Position numbers and translations under genes: made by a program. From positions 248,001-312,000 of the forward strand of contig CALUUD010000001.1 of the NCBI GenBank assembly GCA_944323885.1: a DNA stretch of 64,000 nucleotides. Reading direction: 5' to 3'. The DNA comes from an uncultured Helicobacteraceae bacterium. GTDB lineage: Bacteria > Campylobacterota > Campylobacteria > Campylobacterales > Helicobacteraceae. Positions 17,813 to 28,837 of the stretch are shown here, piece by piece. Position 1 is the first letter of the stretch, and each line of letters begins with the position of its first letter. Below the pieces are notes generated by a model. That model saw nothing but the letters and a program-made list of their open reading frames with translations. It ran no database searches and was not told where the DNA came from.

Positions 17813-20179
17813 ATGAGTATCCTTAAAGTAACAAAACGCAATGGCAGAATCGAAGAACTAGACATTACAAAAATACAGAAATACACTAGCTCAGCTGTGA
17901 AAGGTTTAAGCGGTGTAAGTCAAAGTGAATTAGAAGTTGATGCAAGAATTCTATTTAGAGATGGAATTACAACAGAAGAGATACAGCAAACACTAATTAA
18001 AACTGCTGTAGATAAAATAGATATGGATACTCCAAATTGGACTTATGTAGCTGCAAGGCTGTTTCTATATGATTTATATCACAAGGTTAGTGGATTTACA
18101 GGGTATAGACATTTAAGAGAATACTTTGAAAAAGGTATAAACGAAAATAAAATATTAAAAGGTTTTATAGATAAATTTGATTTAGATTTACTAAATAGCT
18201 ATATAAAACCAGATAGAGATTTGCAATTTAACTATTTAGGTATTAAAACATTATATGATAGATACTTAATAAAAGATAGAAATGGAAACCCTATAGAATT
18301 ACCACAACAAATGTTTATGGCTATATCTATGTTTTTAGCTCAAAATGAAAATGATTGTAATGCAAAGGCTATGGAATTCTATGATGTATTATCTAAATTT
18401 GAAGTAATGGTTGCTACCCCTACTTTATCTAATGCAAGGACACCTAGACATCAATTATCTAGTTGCTATGTAGGTAGTATGCCAGATAATATAGAGGGTA
18501 TATTTGATAGCTATAAAGAAATGGCTTTACTATCAAAATATGGTGGTGGCATAGGATATGATGTATCTAAGGTTAGAGGGCTTGGTAGCTATATAGATAA
18601 TCATAAAAACGCTGCAGGTGGAGTAGTGCCATTTCTAAAAATTACAAATGATGTAGCTGTAGCAGTAGATCAATTAGGCACTAGAAAGGGAGCTATAGCT
18701 ACATATCTTGAAGTATGGCATATAGATGTTATGAATTTCATAGATTTAAGAAAAAATAGCGGTGAAGAAAGAAGAAGGACACACGATTTATTCCCTGCAT
18801 TATGGATTTGTGATTTGTTTATGAAGAGGGTTGAAGAAAATGGATTATGGACATTATTTGACCCTTATGAAGTAAGCCAATTAACAGAACTATATGGCGA
18901 TGAATTTGAAAAAGCATATATAGAATTAGAAAAAAGAGAATATTTATCAAAAGAAATAATAAATGCAAAAGACTTATGGAAAAAGATACTTACAAACTAT
19001 TTTGAGAGTGGATTACCTTTTCTTTGTTTTAAAGATAATGCAAATAGAGCAAATCCAAATTCGCATAGTGGAATAATAAGAAGCAGCAATCTATGCACAG
19101 AGATATTCCAAAATACTTCACCTAGTCATTATAAAGTAAAAGTAGAATTTGAAAATGGAGATATTGAATTCTTTGAAGAAAATGATATTATCAATCTTGA
19201 TAGTGGATTAACAAAGGTTGCAAACAAACTAACTTCATTAGATTCTATTAATAACAAAAAGATATTTATCACTGAAAAAGTAGGAAGTGATGGAGAGAGT
19301 GCAGTATGCAATCTAGCAAGTGTAAATCTATCTAAAATAAATACAAAAGAAGATATAGAAAGAGTAATACCTATTGCTATTAGAATGCTTGATAATGTAA
19401 TAGATTTGAATTTCTACCCAACAAGAAAAGTAAGAGCAACAAATCTAAAAAATAGAGCAATAGGACTTGGTGTAATGGGTGAAGCAGAAATGTTAGCAAC
19501 ACAAAAGATAATGTGGGGTAGCAAAGAACACCTAAACAAAATAGATAATATTATGGAGTTAATTAGCTTTAATGCCATAAATGCAAGTAGTGATTTAGCA
19601 AAAGAAAAAGGCATATATCCTGATTTTAAAGGCTCAAATTGGAGTAAAGGAATATTCCCTATTGATGTAGCTAGTAGTGAAGCATTAAAGATAGTAGATA
19701 GAGATTTGTTTGATAGATGCGATTGGGATAGTCTAAGACAAAAAGTAATAACACAAGGCATTAGAAATGGGTATCTAATGGCTATAGCACCTACTAGCTC
19801 AATATCTATACTTGTTGGAACTACACAAACAATAGAACCTATATATAGAAAGAAATGGTTAGAAGAAAATATGAGTGGCATGATACCAAATGTAGTGCCA
19901 AATCTAAACATAGATACTTATAATTACTATGTTAGTGCTTATAGTTTAAATCAATTAGACATCATAAAAGCAGCTAGTATAAGGCAAAAGTGGATAGACC
20001 AAGGACAAAGCATAAATATATTTATAGAATTAGACAAAGCAAGTGGTAAATATCTAAATGATATATATATGTTAGCTTGGAAGCTTGGGTTAAAATCTAC
20101 TTATTACCTAAGAAGCCAAAGCCCAGATGTAAAAGATGAAGCTATGGATAGAAGCATAGAATGTTATAATTGTCAATAG
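17813..20179 (+). CDS. nrdA: Class Ia ribonucleoside-diphosphate reductase, alpha subunit
   Basis: 788 residues. It reduces ribonucleoside diphosphates to deoxy forms using a radical supplied by NrdB. An ATP-cone domain fills residues 1-90 (SILKVTKRNGRIEELDITKI). The active-site Cys are seen in LSSCYVGSM near residue 222, SNLCTEIF near residue 430 (radical Cys with Asn and Glu) and SAVCNLASVNLSKI near residue 500. The C-terminus ECYNC is the thiol-exchange Cys pair. nrdB is not nearby, as in H. pylori. The 138-bp upstream gap contains only AT-rich DNA. Confidence 0.97.
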   Translation: MSILKVTKRNGRIEELDITKIQKYTSSAVKGLSGVSQSELEVDARILFRDGITTEEIQQTLIKTAVDKIDMDTPNWTYVAARLFLYDLYHKVSGFTGYRHLREYFEKGINENKILKGFIDKFDLDLLNSYIKPDRDLQFNYLGIKTLYDRYLIKDRNGNPIELPQQMFMAISMFLAQNENDCNAKAMEFYDVLSKFEVMVATPTLSNARTPRHQLSSCYVGSMPDNIEGIFDSYKEMALLSKYGGGIGYDVSKVRGLGSYIDNHKNAAGGVVPFLKITNDVAVAVDQLGTRKGAIATYLEVWHIDVMNFIDLRKNSGEERRRTHDLFPALWICDLFMKRVEENGLWTLFDPYEVSQLTELYGDEFEKAYIELEKREYLSKEIINAKDLWKKILTNYFESGLPFLCFKDNANRANPNSHSGIIRSSNLCTEIFQNTSPSHYKVKVEFENGDIEFFEENDIINLDSGLTKVANKLTSLDSINNKKIFITEKVGSDGESAVCNLASVNLSKINTKEDIERVIPIAIRMLDNVIDLNFYPTRKVRATNLKNRAIGLGVMGEAEMLATQKIMWGSKEHLNKIDNIMELISFNAINASSDLAKEKGIYPDFKGSNWSKGIFPIDVASSEALKIVDRDLFDRCDWDSLRQKVITQGIRNGYLMAIAPTSSISILVGTTQTIEPIYRKKWLEENMSGMIPNVVPNLNIDTYNYYVSAYSLNQLDIIKAASIRQKWIDQGQSINIFIELDKASGKYLNDIYMLAWKLGLKSTYYLRSQSPDVKDEAMDRSIECYNCQ

Positions 20180-20197
20180 ATAAACAAATAATGTAAA

Positions 20198-22462
20198 TTA
20201 TTTTAAAATATTAAAATTAACACTATGGCTATCACCATTGCTATCTATAACAGTAAGTGTGTGGTGGCCTATACCTAAATTTAAAATCATAGTATTATTA
20301 TTACTAACTCCTATATATTTTTTATCCAAATACCAAAATACATTATTATTGTTTACATTTGCAATACGAGCTATTAATTCATTTTTGCTACTAAAATCTT
20401 TGGTTCTAATGATTGATAGATGTTCTTTTGGATATAAAATTTGCAATGATTTGCCTTGAGTTTTGATAGAAATATTTTGCTCTTTATAATATTCAAGTAA
20501 TGATAATGGCAAGTTGAGTTTTGTTATTTCTCTTGAGTGGATAAAATCGGTATCTAATGAATTTACCTCCTTCATATTATCATTGATAAATACATTTTTT
20601 AAAAATGGAGATGTTTTTAATGAGTTTGCAGATTTAGGGTATAAAGCTTTCATTGGTTTTATATCTTTATAATTAATATCATATCTATACCCTGTTGGCA
20701 TATCTAACAAAATTTCTTTTAAATCGCTACTTTTTAAAAATTCACCACCTAAATCACCCAAATCATTAACAATATCAAACAACAATGCCCCAGCAGTATT
20801 TACACCAAATAAGTTTGCATTAGAATCTCCATTAAAATTACCAGCCCAAACTACTATAGTATATTTTGGTGATGTTCCTGCAGCCCAAGCATCTTTTCTA
20901 CCATAACTTGTTCCACTTTTCCAATAAAATATTTTTTTATTAATGAAATAATTATCAATACCAACTCTTTCTACATCTTTTAGTGCATCAAGCATTAAAT
21001 ATGCGCTACCTTCAGAAAACAATCTTTTAGTATTGTTTACTCTCTCTACATCTCTTGTATAATATATATCACCAAATTCACCATAATTACCAAATCCAAC
21101 ATATAGTTTTGCCACATCTTCTATACTCATCTCTTTTGTGCCAAGTATTAGAGATAATCCATAACGCTCAAAGTTACTATCATTAAATCCAAGGATATCT
21201 TTTAAATTGAAAAAAAATTTATCATATCCATATTCTTGCAAAAGCCATACAAAAGGGATATTCAATGATTTAACTAACGAATCTTTTGCACTAATTAAGC
21301 CAAAATATTTTTTTGATGCATTACGTGGTTTAAAATTACCAAAAAATGTAGGTGCATCAACTAATTTTGATTGTGGTGCTATTATTCCACTATCTATAGC
21401 AAGTGCATACAATAATGGCTTCAACACAGAACCTGGGCTTCTTCTTGCAATAATACCATCAATTTGCCCAAAGCCATCAATATCAAAAAAATCTTGAGAG
21501 CCACCATATGCAAGCACTTCCCTACTTTTTGTATCAACTATTATTCCAGCTACATTTTGTATTCCAAGATTAAGTAATTTTTTATGATATAGCCTTAATC
21601 TATCTTCTAATAGAATCTGAATATTTTTATCTATTGTAGTTTTTATGATGGGATTATTATCGAATCGAAACAACAAATGTGCTGCAAGATTCTTATCACG
21701 CTTTATAATGGGTAATTTTTCTTGTTTTGCTAATTTTAAATTATCACTATCAATATAACCTCTTTTATATAATTCATCTAATAATTTATTTCTTTTTTGC
21801 AGCAATAAATGATTATTTTTTTGAACATTGATTAATCCTGGTGAATTTGGTAATACAGCAAGAAGTGCACTTTCACTCCATGTCAAATCTTTAGTGCTTT
21901 TATTAAAATACATAAGAGATGCAGCACTTACACCAACGATATTACCACCATAAGGTGCATTATTGAAATACATCTCCAAGATTTCATCCTTTGAATATAA
22001 AAATTCAAGTCTAAGTGATAAAATCATTTCATTTATTTTATTAATATATGTGCGTTTATTATTAGTTAAAAGTTTAATAGTTTGCATTGTTATTGTGCTG
22101 CCACCAACACGCTTATTATACATTGCATTAATATATATACTTCTAATAATTGCAGTAAAATCAATACCAATATGAGAGTAAAACTCTTTATCTTCAAATA
22201 CAAGTGTGGCTATTTTCAACTTTTTACTAAATTCTACACTATTTTTAATATGCCACTGCTCATCTCTATTTAGCAATATACTTAAGATCTCATCATTTCT
22301 ATCAAGCATACTTCTGCTATAACGATCATTAAATGGATCACCTTTTGGATTAAAGCTAAAAAAAATAAATAAAAAATATAAAAAAAACAATAAAAACATA
22401 AATATAAAGATTCTAAATAATATGCTTTTATATAGAATCTTTATTTCAAAAGCATTAGACAT
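20198..22462 (-). CDS. pbpC: Penicillin-binding protein 1C
   Basis: 754 residues. After a membrane segment (residues 13-35), a GT51 glycosyltransferase domain has the catalytic Glu in EDKEFYSHIGIDF near residue 90. The transpeptidase domain has SPGSVLKP (S-x-x-K) near residue 343 and KSGTSYGRKDAW (KTG-type box) near residue 513. A C-terminal beta domain of PbpC type (about residues 665-754) closes it. PbpC polymerises and cross-links peptidoglycan. It starts 18 bp after the alpha-2-macroglobulin gene stop; bacterial A2M genes are often paired with pbpC, as yfhM-pbpC in E. coli. Confidence 0.95.
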   Translation of the reverse strand: MSNAFEIKILYKSILFRIFIFMFLLFFLYFLFIFFSFNPKGDPFNDRYSRSMLDRNDEILSILLNRDEQWHIKNSVEFSKKLKIATLVFEDKEFYSHIGIDFTAIIRSIYINAMYNKRVGGSTITMQTIKLLTNNKRTYINKINEMILSLRLEFLYSKDEILEMYFNNAPYGGNIVGVSAASLMYFNKSTKDLTWSESALLAVLPNSPGLINVQKNNHLLLQKRNKLLDELYKRGYIDSDNLKLAKQEKLPIIKRDKNLAAHLLFRFDNNPIIKTTIDKNIQILLEDRLRLYHKKLLNLGIQNVAGIIVDTKSREVLAYGGSQDFFDIDGFGQIDGIIARRSPGSVLKPLLYALAIDSGIIAPQSKLVDAPTFFGNFKPRNASKKYFGLISAKDSLVKSLNIPFVWLLQEYGYDKFFFNLKDILGFNDSNFERYGLSLILGTKEMSIEDVAKLYVGFGNYGEFGDIYYTRDVERVNNTKRLFSEGSAYLMLDALKDVERVGIDNYFINKKIFYWKSGTSYGRKDAWAAGTSPKYTIVVWAGNFNGDSNANLFGVNTAGALLFDIVNDLGDLGGEFLKSSDLKEILLDMPTGYRYDINYKDIKPMKALYPKSANSLKTSPFLKNVFINDNMKEVNSLDTDFIHSREITKLNLPLSLLEYYKEQNISIKTQGKSLQILYPKEHLSIIRTKDFSSKNELIARIANVNNNNVFWYLDKKYIGVSNNNTMILNLGIGHHTLTVIDSNGDSHSVNFNILK

Positions 22463-22480
22463 GCAATAAATTAGCAGCTA

Positions 22481-25400
22481 CTATTTTTCAAAAACATTAA
22501 CTCTAAAATTATCAGTACTTGCCTGATAACTACCATCATACATGACTTCTGCGTATGCAGGTGGAAGCATATAACTACCTGGTGTCACTGCATTTATCTT
22601 TACATATACAACTTGTGGCTTATCTCCTAAATTAAAAAACCACATAATTTTATCATCACGAATATCAGTATATGTTATATTAGAATGCGATCTCTCAACC
22701 ACATCTGGAAGTGGATCATCATTTAATCTAGTATTTTCTATCTCCCATCCACTAGGCAAATTCTGCACCAAAGCGATATTTTCTAGATATGGGAGATAAT
22801 CATAAGAAGAGTTAGTCTGCTGTAATGTAAGTTTGATATAAAAACTATCTGCACTCTTTAAATTCCTAGGATCTATAGAAACTTCATTACCATAATTATC
22901 AATACTAACAAAATCCCTTTTTAATTGTAATTTTTTAGAAATATTATTACCAGCATTATCTGCAATAACACCCTCCCAAATGTAGCTAATAAATAAATTT
23001 TTATTAGATTCTACTTTTGCATTTCCATTATTAAAATCAAAAATAATTTTGTCTGTATCTTTATTAAATGATTGCTTATTATTGTTTATCGTTATTGAGC
23101 CCTCTATATTGCTATTTTTAACATCATCTTTAATATTTGCCAAAACAAGCAAAGCGTAACTCAAAGTTTGAGTAGATAGCCATTCATTACCCTCTAAAGC
23201 ATTTTTAATATCATTATACAAATCTTTTTGTATATCACCATTTATAATTTTATATGATTCAAGTATCATTGCTTTACTTCTAAGAGATGAGCCATAGCTA
23301 TAATTATAATAATCATGTGTATCATCATTTGGCTCTATACTAAGATTTGCAGATATCTTTAATGCTATATCATTAAATCCAGCAAGTTTATAGCTTGCAG
23401 CAAGTAACCATCTATTAGTAATACTTAAATTTTTTAAATTATTTTCATAAACTTCATTCATAATTCCAAGCTGTGGATTACCACTTAATGCTAATATATA
23501 TAATGGATACATATCATTATATTTATTTCTTGCATTATGAATTTGATAGTCTAATAATCTATTTAACATACTATCACTTACTGCAAATCCCTGTTTTTTT
23601 GCCATAAATAAAAAATGGCTTACATAATTGCTACCCCAAAAATCACTACTCCCCTGCCCTTTCCAATATGAAAAACCTCCATCAGAAGTTTGAAATAACG
23701 AGATTCTTGAAATACCAGCATTGATATTATCTATCATCGTCTGCTTATCAATAAAATCCGCATTACTTAACTTGCTAATAAATAATTGAGGAAATACGCT
23801 TGAAGTAGTCTGCTCAATACAGCCATATGGATACCTCATAAGCCACAATAATCTATGATCAATATTTATAATTGGTGTAGCACTTATTATAATTTTTCCA
23901 GTATTTGAGTTATTTACAAATGATGATGGAGAATTAATTGAGGCAATTTTATTATCACCATTTATTATGAAGTTTTCTATTAAAGTTGTATAAGGATTTG
24001 GTGCTTTTATATCTATATCAGTAGAATCCATCATTGTAAAATCATTGCTTTTTAGAGTAATAGAGATATTTTCTACACCAAGCTCTTGACTTACACGACC
24101 TTCAAAAAATATTGTTTTTGATTTTTTGTCATTGAAAGATAAATTATAAGACTTTTTATCGAATTTGATAATACCATTACTATCTATATCTATTGCAACA
24201 TTTTTAACATTATCATTAATTGGCATTATTTCTACTGGGATCTTAAAATAATCATTAATTTTTAAGCTTCTAGGGATAGTAGGCAACATTACAACAGGTG
24301 CACTTACTTTAATATTTTTACTTGCACTACCAAACTTATCTCCATCTACAGCAACAACCATAGCCCTAAGATTACCTAAATATGATGGAATCTTAAATTT
24401 AAAATCTACATTACCAGAACTATCACTTTGTATAGGTTTTATAAAAAATACTACAGGTTTAAAACGCTCTGCACTATCATCTTTTTGTCTATCATATTTA
24501 TTAGATAGGCTTTCTGCATTCATATCACCACCAATTGAATAAACCTTTTCTATCCTACCAGTAGTTTTATTTATTACATATCCATATGTATCAAATGTAT
24601 CTATATTATATTTCTTTTTAGCATAAAAATAATCCCAAGGTGATGGGGAGTTAAAATTGGTTAATCCCAATAACCCTTCATCTACTAAAGCTAGTGTATA
24701 TATCATTTGTTTGTTTAGACTATTTGAAATTTTGATATTTAAATCACTATTTGGGCGTATTTCATCATCTGATTGAATATTTACATCGAACTTTGTCTGA
24801 TTATTTATTATATTGATTGGCACTACTCCATAAAGTCTTAACGATCGATCATTATCGCTATCTTTATAATTCTGAAGCAACAAAACACTAACATATAAAT
24901 TTGGTGAATACTTTTCATCTATCTTTACATCAACTATACTCTGTCTATCTTTTGTATCAATCCAATATCTATCCAAAATAGTATTACTATCACTTATGGT
25001 AATTAAAGCCTTTCCATTCTCAATGCTCTCAAATACAACTCTAGCAGTTTCATTATGAGAATATTCTTTTTTATCTGTTCTAATTTGTAATTGTGTTATT
25101 TTATCCACATCAAGTGGTTCACCCCAAGTTGATGCATATAAAGATATAGATGCGCTTTGATTGTTTGTAGTATCAATTACTTCTACTAGAATCTCTCCTC
25201 CATCTTTAACATTAAAATTAATATTATTAATTTTATCACTACTAATTACTTCACCTTCATATATAAGCTTTGTATTTTTATCACTTTTTATAGATAGCAT
25301 ATATTGTTCATAACTATTATAATCCCACCACCAAGAATAATTGTTGCTATAAACCTTATATTTTAATTTTCTATCTCTAATAGGCTTTTCATTTTCATCA

Positions 25401-27874
25401 ATCAAAACTACAGATAAATTTACATTATCATCTTGCTTGATATATTTTGTAACAGGCTTTTTAATACCAACAAAGCTATCAAATAGTTTTAGATTAACAA
25501 CCTTTCTATTATTTACCTGTCTTCCATTATTTTCAAATACTCTTGCTATTAAAACAGCCTCTAGATTCTTATTAATTGAATTAATATTACTTATATCTAT
25601 ATCACCTCTAATAAAACCATTATCATTTAGAATTCCATTGTAATTTTTATTATCTTGATAACGAAGATTTGTTTTATTGTCAAATATATAATCTTTATAC
25701 TTTTTTGATACAAATTGTTTTGGCCTAAAAGTGACATCTAATGAATATCTCAAACCACTTGCTGGAGCACCAAATAGATAATCACTTTGAATTTCAAAAT
25801 TAATATTTTTTGCTTTTAGTAAGTTAATCTCTTCTTGAGTATTAATATCAACCTTAATTCTATTTGGAACAATAGATTCAATTGCAAATTTATAATTAAA
25901 TATATTTCCCCCAATATCCACTATGGCATTATAAATTCCTGTATCAGCATTTATATCCGTATTAAACTCATAATAATATACACCATCAGATATGGGAGAT
26001 AAACTTAACTCATTCACTTGTTTTTGATTTCTTGGTGTTATAATACTTAGTTTTATGGGGTGTTCTACTGATTTGATACCATTTCTTGCTACTATATTTA
26101 GATGTATATTATCTCCTGGACGATAAACACCTCTATCTGTGTATATATAAGCCTTTATATTATTAGCATCATTTATTCCACCAACATCAAAGCCATCTAA
26201 AGATAACATTGTAGAATCAAAATCTAAAATAGCAAAGTTACCATCTTTAAAACCATACAGATACATAGGTTTAACATTCTTTATATTTTTACCACCATAA
26301 TAATCTAATATTATATTTCCATTTTTATCTGTAAAGCCACTTGATATGATCTGATTATTTCTACTTATAGATTTTATGTTTACATCGCTTATTGGTTTAT
26401 TATCGCGTATATCAATTGCAGAAGCAATAATTTTTGATTGATTACCATCATAAAACTTTTGAGCAATTAAAGCCATATTGGAAAATATCAATTGTTTATA
26501 CACGCTTCCATTATTGTAAAAATAACTATTTTGTTTCCAGCTAGCAGTCCCCTCTGGGAATACATAATCAACACCATCTTTATCAAAATGTATACTAACA
26601 ATAAAAATCCCATTGATATCTTTAATTGAACTCAAATCAATCTCATTTTGAACCCAAATATTTTTAGGTGCATTAATGTCAATTGATAATTCTTTTATAA
26701 CATCACCTATATGTTCAAAATTATAAACCCAATAGTCATAAGAATTATTTTTGATTAGAGATGAATTATTTAGAAATTGAGTAATGTTATTATCATAAAC
26801 TTTTTTTATCACTATATTTGCTTTTTTAACATTTATAGAACGAAAAGCTATTTTTTTATTATTTATATCTGGTAAAAAAATACCATCATTTGAAAATTTA
26901 ATCTTGGGGGCTATATTATAAGTTTTTATATTCAGCTTTATGTCATTTTCTAGTTGATTTTTTTGTGACTTGATACCTCTTAATATTTCAATAACATAAT
27001 CACTATCTTGAGTAAAATTACCTGTAATATTTATTATGTTTTCTACTTGAGATACACTAAATTTTACTTTTGGAGAAATCTTTATAAAATTATCTAAATT
27101 AGCATTATTAGCCAAAGATTCTGAAAATTTGATTTCTATACTTATCCTATCACCATTAATAACTCTATAACCAATTACTTCTAGAGATAAAGACTTAGAT
27201 GCCGTAATTTTATTGCTAATTTCTTTTTTTAAACCTATATCTTTTTTTAATACAAGATTATATATTTCATCTTTATTATTTGGTACATCTAAAGGTATTG
27301 AAGAAATATTATATGTATTTGCTTGAAGAAAATCTTTGCTAATATTTATCTCAACTTTATCACCACTTGGATTTAATAATATTAGATTATTTTTTATATC
27401 CATCAATGAAACATCTTGTGATAATTCCAATTTTGCCTCAAGCTTAAGCTTATCTAATAAATGAGCATCTCTAATAAAATGAATCTCTTGAAATTGTGCT
27501 TCTAGTGGAAATGTTTCAAAAGACATATTAAAATTCTTAAGAGGAATATTAGAATTAGTATTTTTATTAATTAAGCTAAAATCTATTGTTACATCATAAT
27601 GTTTATTGGGACTAAATGGTTCATCTGGAAGTAAAGTTATTCTATTCCCATTATTAAAAACATAACTACCAATAAAATAACTACCATTTACTTTTATTTC
27701 ACCATTTGCAGGAATTAAATTATTATTATTTGTTGTTATTTCATTATCAAATAAAATAGTAGGTTTAACATCAGTTTTAATAACTCCATTAGTGCTTTCT
27801 GTAATACCTTCTTGATTACTACAAGATATAAAAAATAAAGATAAGCATAAAAATAAAAAACTAAAAAAATTCAT
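22481..27874 (-). CDS. Bacterial alpha-2-macroglobulin lipoprotein (YfhM type)
   Basis: 1797 residues, the largest gene here. The lipobox FISC puts a lipidated Cys at about residue 19. A chain of macroglobulin-like beta domains follows, with ADRGVYRPGDN-type text (IYTDRGVYRPGDNIHLNIVA) near residue 585. The thioester motif YPYGCIEQTTSS near residue 1350 is intact, so the protein should covalently trap attacking proteases. An alpha-helical thioester domain follows (GGFSYWKGQGSSDFWGSNYV). Residues before the thioester (KPVVFFIKPIQSDSSGNVDF) match the A2M core. It protects the periplasm and, with PbpC, is thought to help repair the cell wall after a breach. Confidence 0.95.
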   Translation of the reverse strand: MNFFSFLFLCLSLFFISCSNQEGITESTNGVIKTDVKPTILFDNEITTNNNNLIPANGEIKVNGSYFIGSYVFNNGNRITLLPDEPFSPNKHYDVTIDFSLINKNTNSNIPLKNFNMSFETFPLEAQFQEIHFIRDAHLLDKLKLEAKLELSQDVSLMDIKNNLILLNPSGDKVEINISKDFLQANTYNISSIPLDVPNNKDEIYNLVLKKDIGLKKEISNKITASKSLSLEVIGYRVINGDRISIEIKFSESLANNANLDNFIKISPKVKFSVSQVENIINITGNFTQDSDYVIEILRGIKSQKNQLENDIKLNIKTYNIAPKIKFSNDGIFLPDINNKKIAFRSINVKKANIVIKKVYDNNITQFLNNSSLIKNNSYDYWVYNFEHIGDVIKELSIDINAPKNIWVQNEIDLSSIKDINGIFIVSIHFDKDGVDYVFPEGTASWKQNSYFYNNGSVYKQLIFSNMALIAQKFYDGNQSKIIASAIDIRDNKPISDVNIKSISRNNQIISSGFTDKNGNIILDYYGGKNIKNVKPMYLYGFKDGNFAILDFDSTMLSLDGFDVGGINDANNIKAYIYTDRGVYRPGDNIHLNIVARNGIKSVEHPIKLSIITPRNQKQVNELSLSPISDGVYYYEFNTDINADTGIYNAIVDIGGNIFNYKFAIESIVPNRIKVDINTQEEINLLKAKNINFEIQSDYLFGAPASGLRYSLDVTFRPKQFVSKKYKDYIFDNKTNLRYQDNKNYNGILNDNGFIRGDIDISNINSINKNLEAVLIARVFENNGRQVNNRKVVNLKLFDSFVGIKKPVTKYIKQDDNVNLSVVLIDENEKPIRDRKLKYKVYSNNYSWWWDYNSYEQYMLSIKSDKNTKLIYEGEVISSDKINNINFNVKDGGEILVEVIDTTNNQSASISLYASTWGEPLDVDKITQLQIRTDKKEYSHNETARVVFESIENGKALITISDSNTILDRYWIDTKDRQSIVDVKIDEKYSPNLYVSVLLLQNYKDSDNDRSLRLYGVVPINIINNQTKFDVNIQSDDEIRPNSDLNIKISNSLNKQMIYTLALVDEGLLGLTNFNSPSPWDYFYAKKKYNIDTFDTYGYVINKTTGRIEKVYSIGGDMNAESLSNKYDRQKDDSAERFKPVVFFIKPIQSDSSGNVDFKFKIPSYLGNLRAMVVAVDGDKFGSASKNIKVSAPVVMLPTIPRSLKINDYFKIPVEIMPINDNVKNVAIDIDSNGIIKFDKKSYNLSFNDKKSKTIFFEGRVSQELGVENISITLKSNDFTMMDSTDIDIKAPNPYTTLIENFIINGDNKIASINSPSSFVNNSNTGKIIISATPIINIDHRLLWLMRYPYGCIEQTTSSVFPQLFISKLSNADFIDKQTMIDNINAGISRISLFQTSDGGFSYWKGQGSSDFWGSNYVSHFLFMAKKQGFAVSDSMLNRLLDYQIHNARNKYNDMYPLYILALSGNPQLGIMNEVYENNLKNLSITNRWLLAASYKLAGFNDIALKISANLSIEPNDDTHDYYNYSYGSSLRSKAMILESYKIINGDIQKDLYNDIKNALEGNEWLSTQTLSYALLVLANIKDDVKNSNIEGSITINNNKQSFNKDTDKIIFDFNNGNAKVESNKNLFISYIWEGVIADNAGNNISKKLQLKRDFVSIDNYGNEVSIDPRNLKSADSFYIKLTLQQTNSSYDYLPYLENIALVQNLPSGWEIENTRLNDDPLPDVVERSHSNITYTDIRDDKIMWFFNLGDKPQVVYVKINAVTPGSYMLPPAYAEVMYDGSYQASTDNFRVNVFEK

Positions 27875-27900
27875 TTATTTCTCTTTAAGTTTATAAACAC

Positions 27901-28101
27901 TTACTTCACTAAAAAACCAGCATCTTCAATAGCTTCTATAACACTATCAAGTTTAGAATCATCATCCATTTCTACTTCTAAAATCTTCTTATCAATATCT
28001 ACATTGATAAATTCCACTCCATTACAATCACTAATAAATTTTTTAATTTTTTCAATACAATGATTGCAATTCATTCCATCTACATTTAGTATTTTTCTCA
28101 C
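27901..28101 (-). CDS. HMA-domain copper chaperone (CopZ/CopP-like)
   Basis: 66 residues, one HMA fold with the metal motif GMNCNHC (residues 9-15) and the usual betaalphabeta-betaalphabeta order, ending [10 protein letters not shown]. Such proteins carry Cu(I), often to a P-type ATPase. Its ATG overlaps the luxS stop (ATGA), and it starts 26 bp before the A2M gene, so it is within the luxS-A2M-pbpC run. No copper ATPase is adjacent, which makes its place here odd; the metal is inferred from the family. Confidence 0.9.
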   Translation of the reverse strand: MRKILNVDGMNCNHCIEKIKKFISDCNGVEFINVDIDKKILEVEMDDDSKLDSVIEAIEDAGFLVK

Positions 28102-28595
28102 TTTATATCCTTAAGCAATAATTCCTCTGTATTCATTATCCCAATGCCAGAATCTAAAACTTTATTTGCTATATCTTGTGCCTCATTTAACGAATGCATA
28201 GAAGCAGTGCCGCATTGATAAATATTTAACTCTGGAATATCCTCTTGATTTTTAACTCTCAATACATCTCTCATAGAATCTTCCCAAGCCTCTTTTACAC
28301 TATCCAAAGATGGCTTACCTATAGTACTCATATAAAAACCTGTTCTACATCCCATAGGTGAAATATCAATAATCTCAACATTACTGCAATTTAGATGATC
28401 TCTCATAAAACCTGCAAATAAGTGTTCTAGCGTATGAATACCCTTTTCGCTTAACAAATCTTTATTTGGTATGGTGAATCGCAAATCAAATACACATATA
28501 TCATCACCTCTTGGTGTTTGCATAACTTTTGCTAACCTAACAGCTGGAGCTGGCATCCTTGTATGATCTACTTTAAAACTATCTAATAGTGGCAT
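28098..28595 (-). CDS. luxS: S-ribosylhomocysteine lyase (autoinducer-2 synthase)
   Basis: 165 residues from the start [10 protein letters not shown], chosen because GGAG stands 6 bases before the ATG at 28593-28595; an in-frame start 11 codons earlier lacks this. LuxS splits S-ribosylhomocysteine to homocysteine and DPD, the AI-2 precursor. Metal ligands H54 and H58 with E57 are in HTLEHLF, the catalytic Cys83 in MGCRTGF, and the third ligand Cys in [10 protein letters not shown]. It leads the operon and its product homocysteine can feed MetE, found elsewhere in the window. Confidence 0.97.
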   Translation of the reverse strand: MPLLDSFKVDHTRMPAPAVRLAKVMQTPRGDDICVFDLRFTIPNKDLLSEKGIHTLEHLFAGFMRDHLNCSNVEIIDISPMGCRTGFYMSTIGKPSLDSVKEAWEDSMRDVLRVKNQEDIPELNIYQCGTASMHSLNEAQDIANKVLDSGIGIMNTEELLLKDIK

Positions 28596-28753
28596 ATTAA
28601 TCTCCAAATTTTTATGTTTTAATATCAAATTTATGATGGTGGCAACGATATCTACATTAAGCTTAATAGATTATTAAGTACATCATAAAAATCAATGTTT
28701 CAATAAATGACAAAATTATAAAAAATGAATGATTGCTTTTAAGTCTTAAATTG

Positions 28754-28793
28754 ATACATATAAATGTATAAAAAATTATTTTTGTAATATAAT
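28754..28793 (+). promoter_or_regulatory. Promoter and dyad upstream of ccoN
   Basis: A TATAAT at 28788-28793 lies about 45 bp before the ccoN ATG. A perfect dyad, ATACAT-ATAA-ATGTAT (28754-28769), covers the -35 zone, where a repressor or class-II activator could bind. The region also serves the divergent luxS operon. The regulator is unknown. Confidence 0.5.
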
Positions 28794-28837
28794 TGCAATC
28801 ATTTAAACTTTAAAGTAAAAAACAAACAGGAGGGTGT

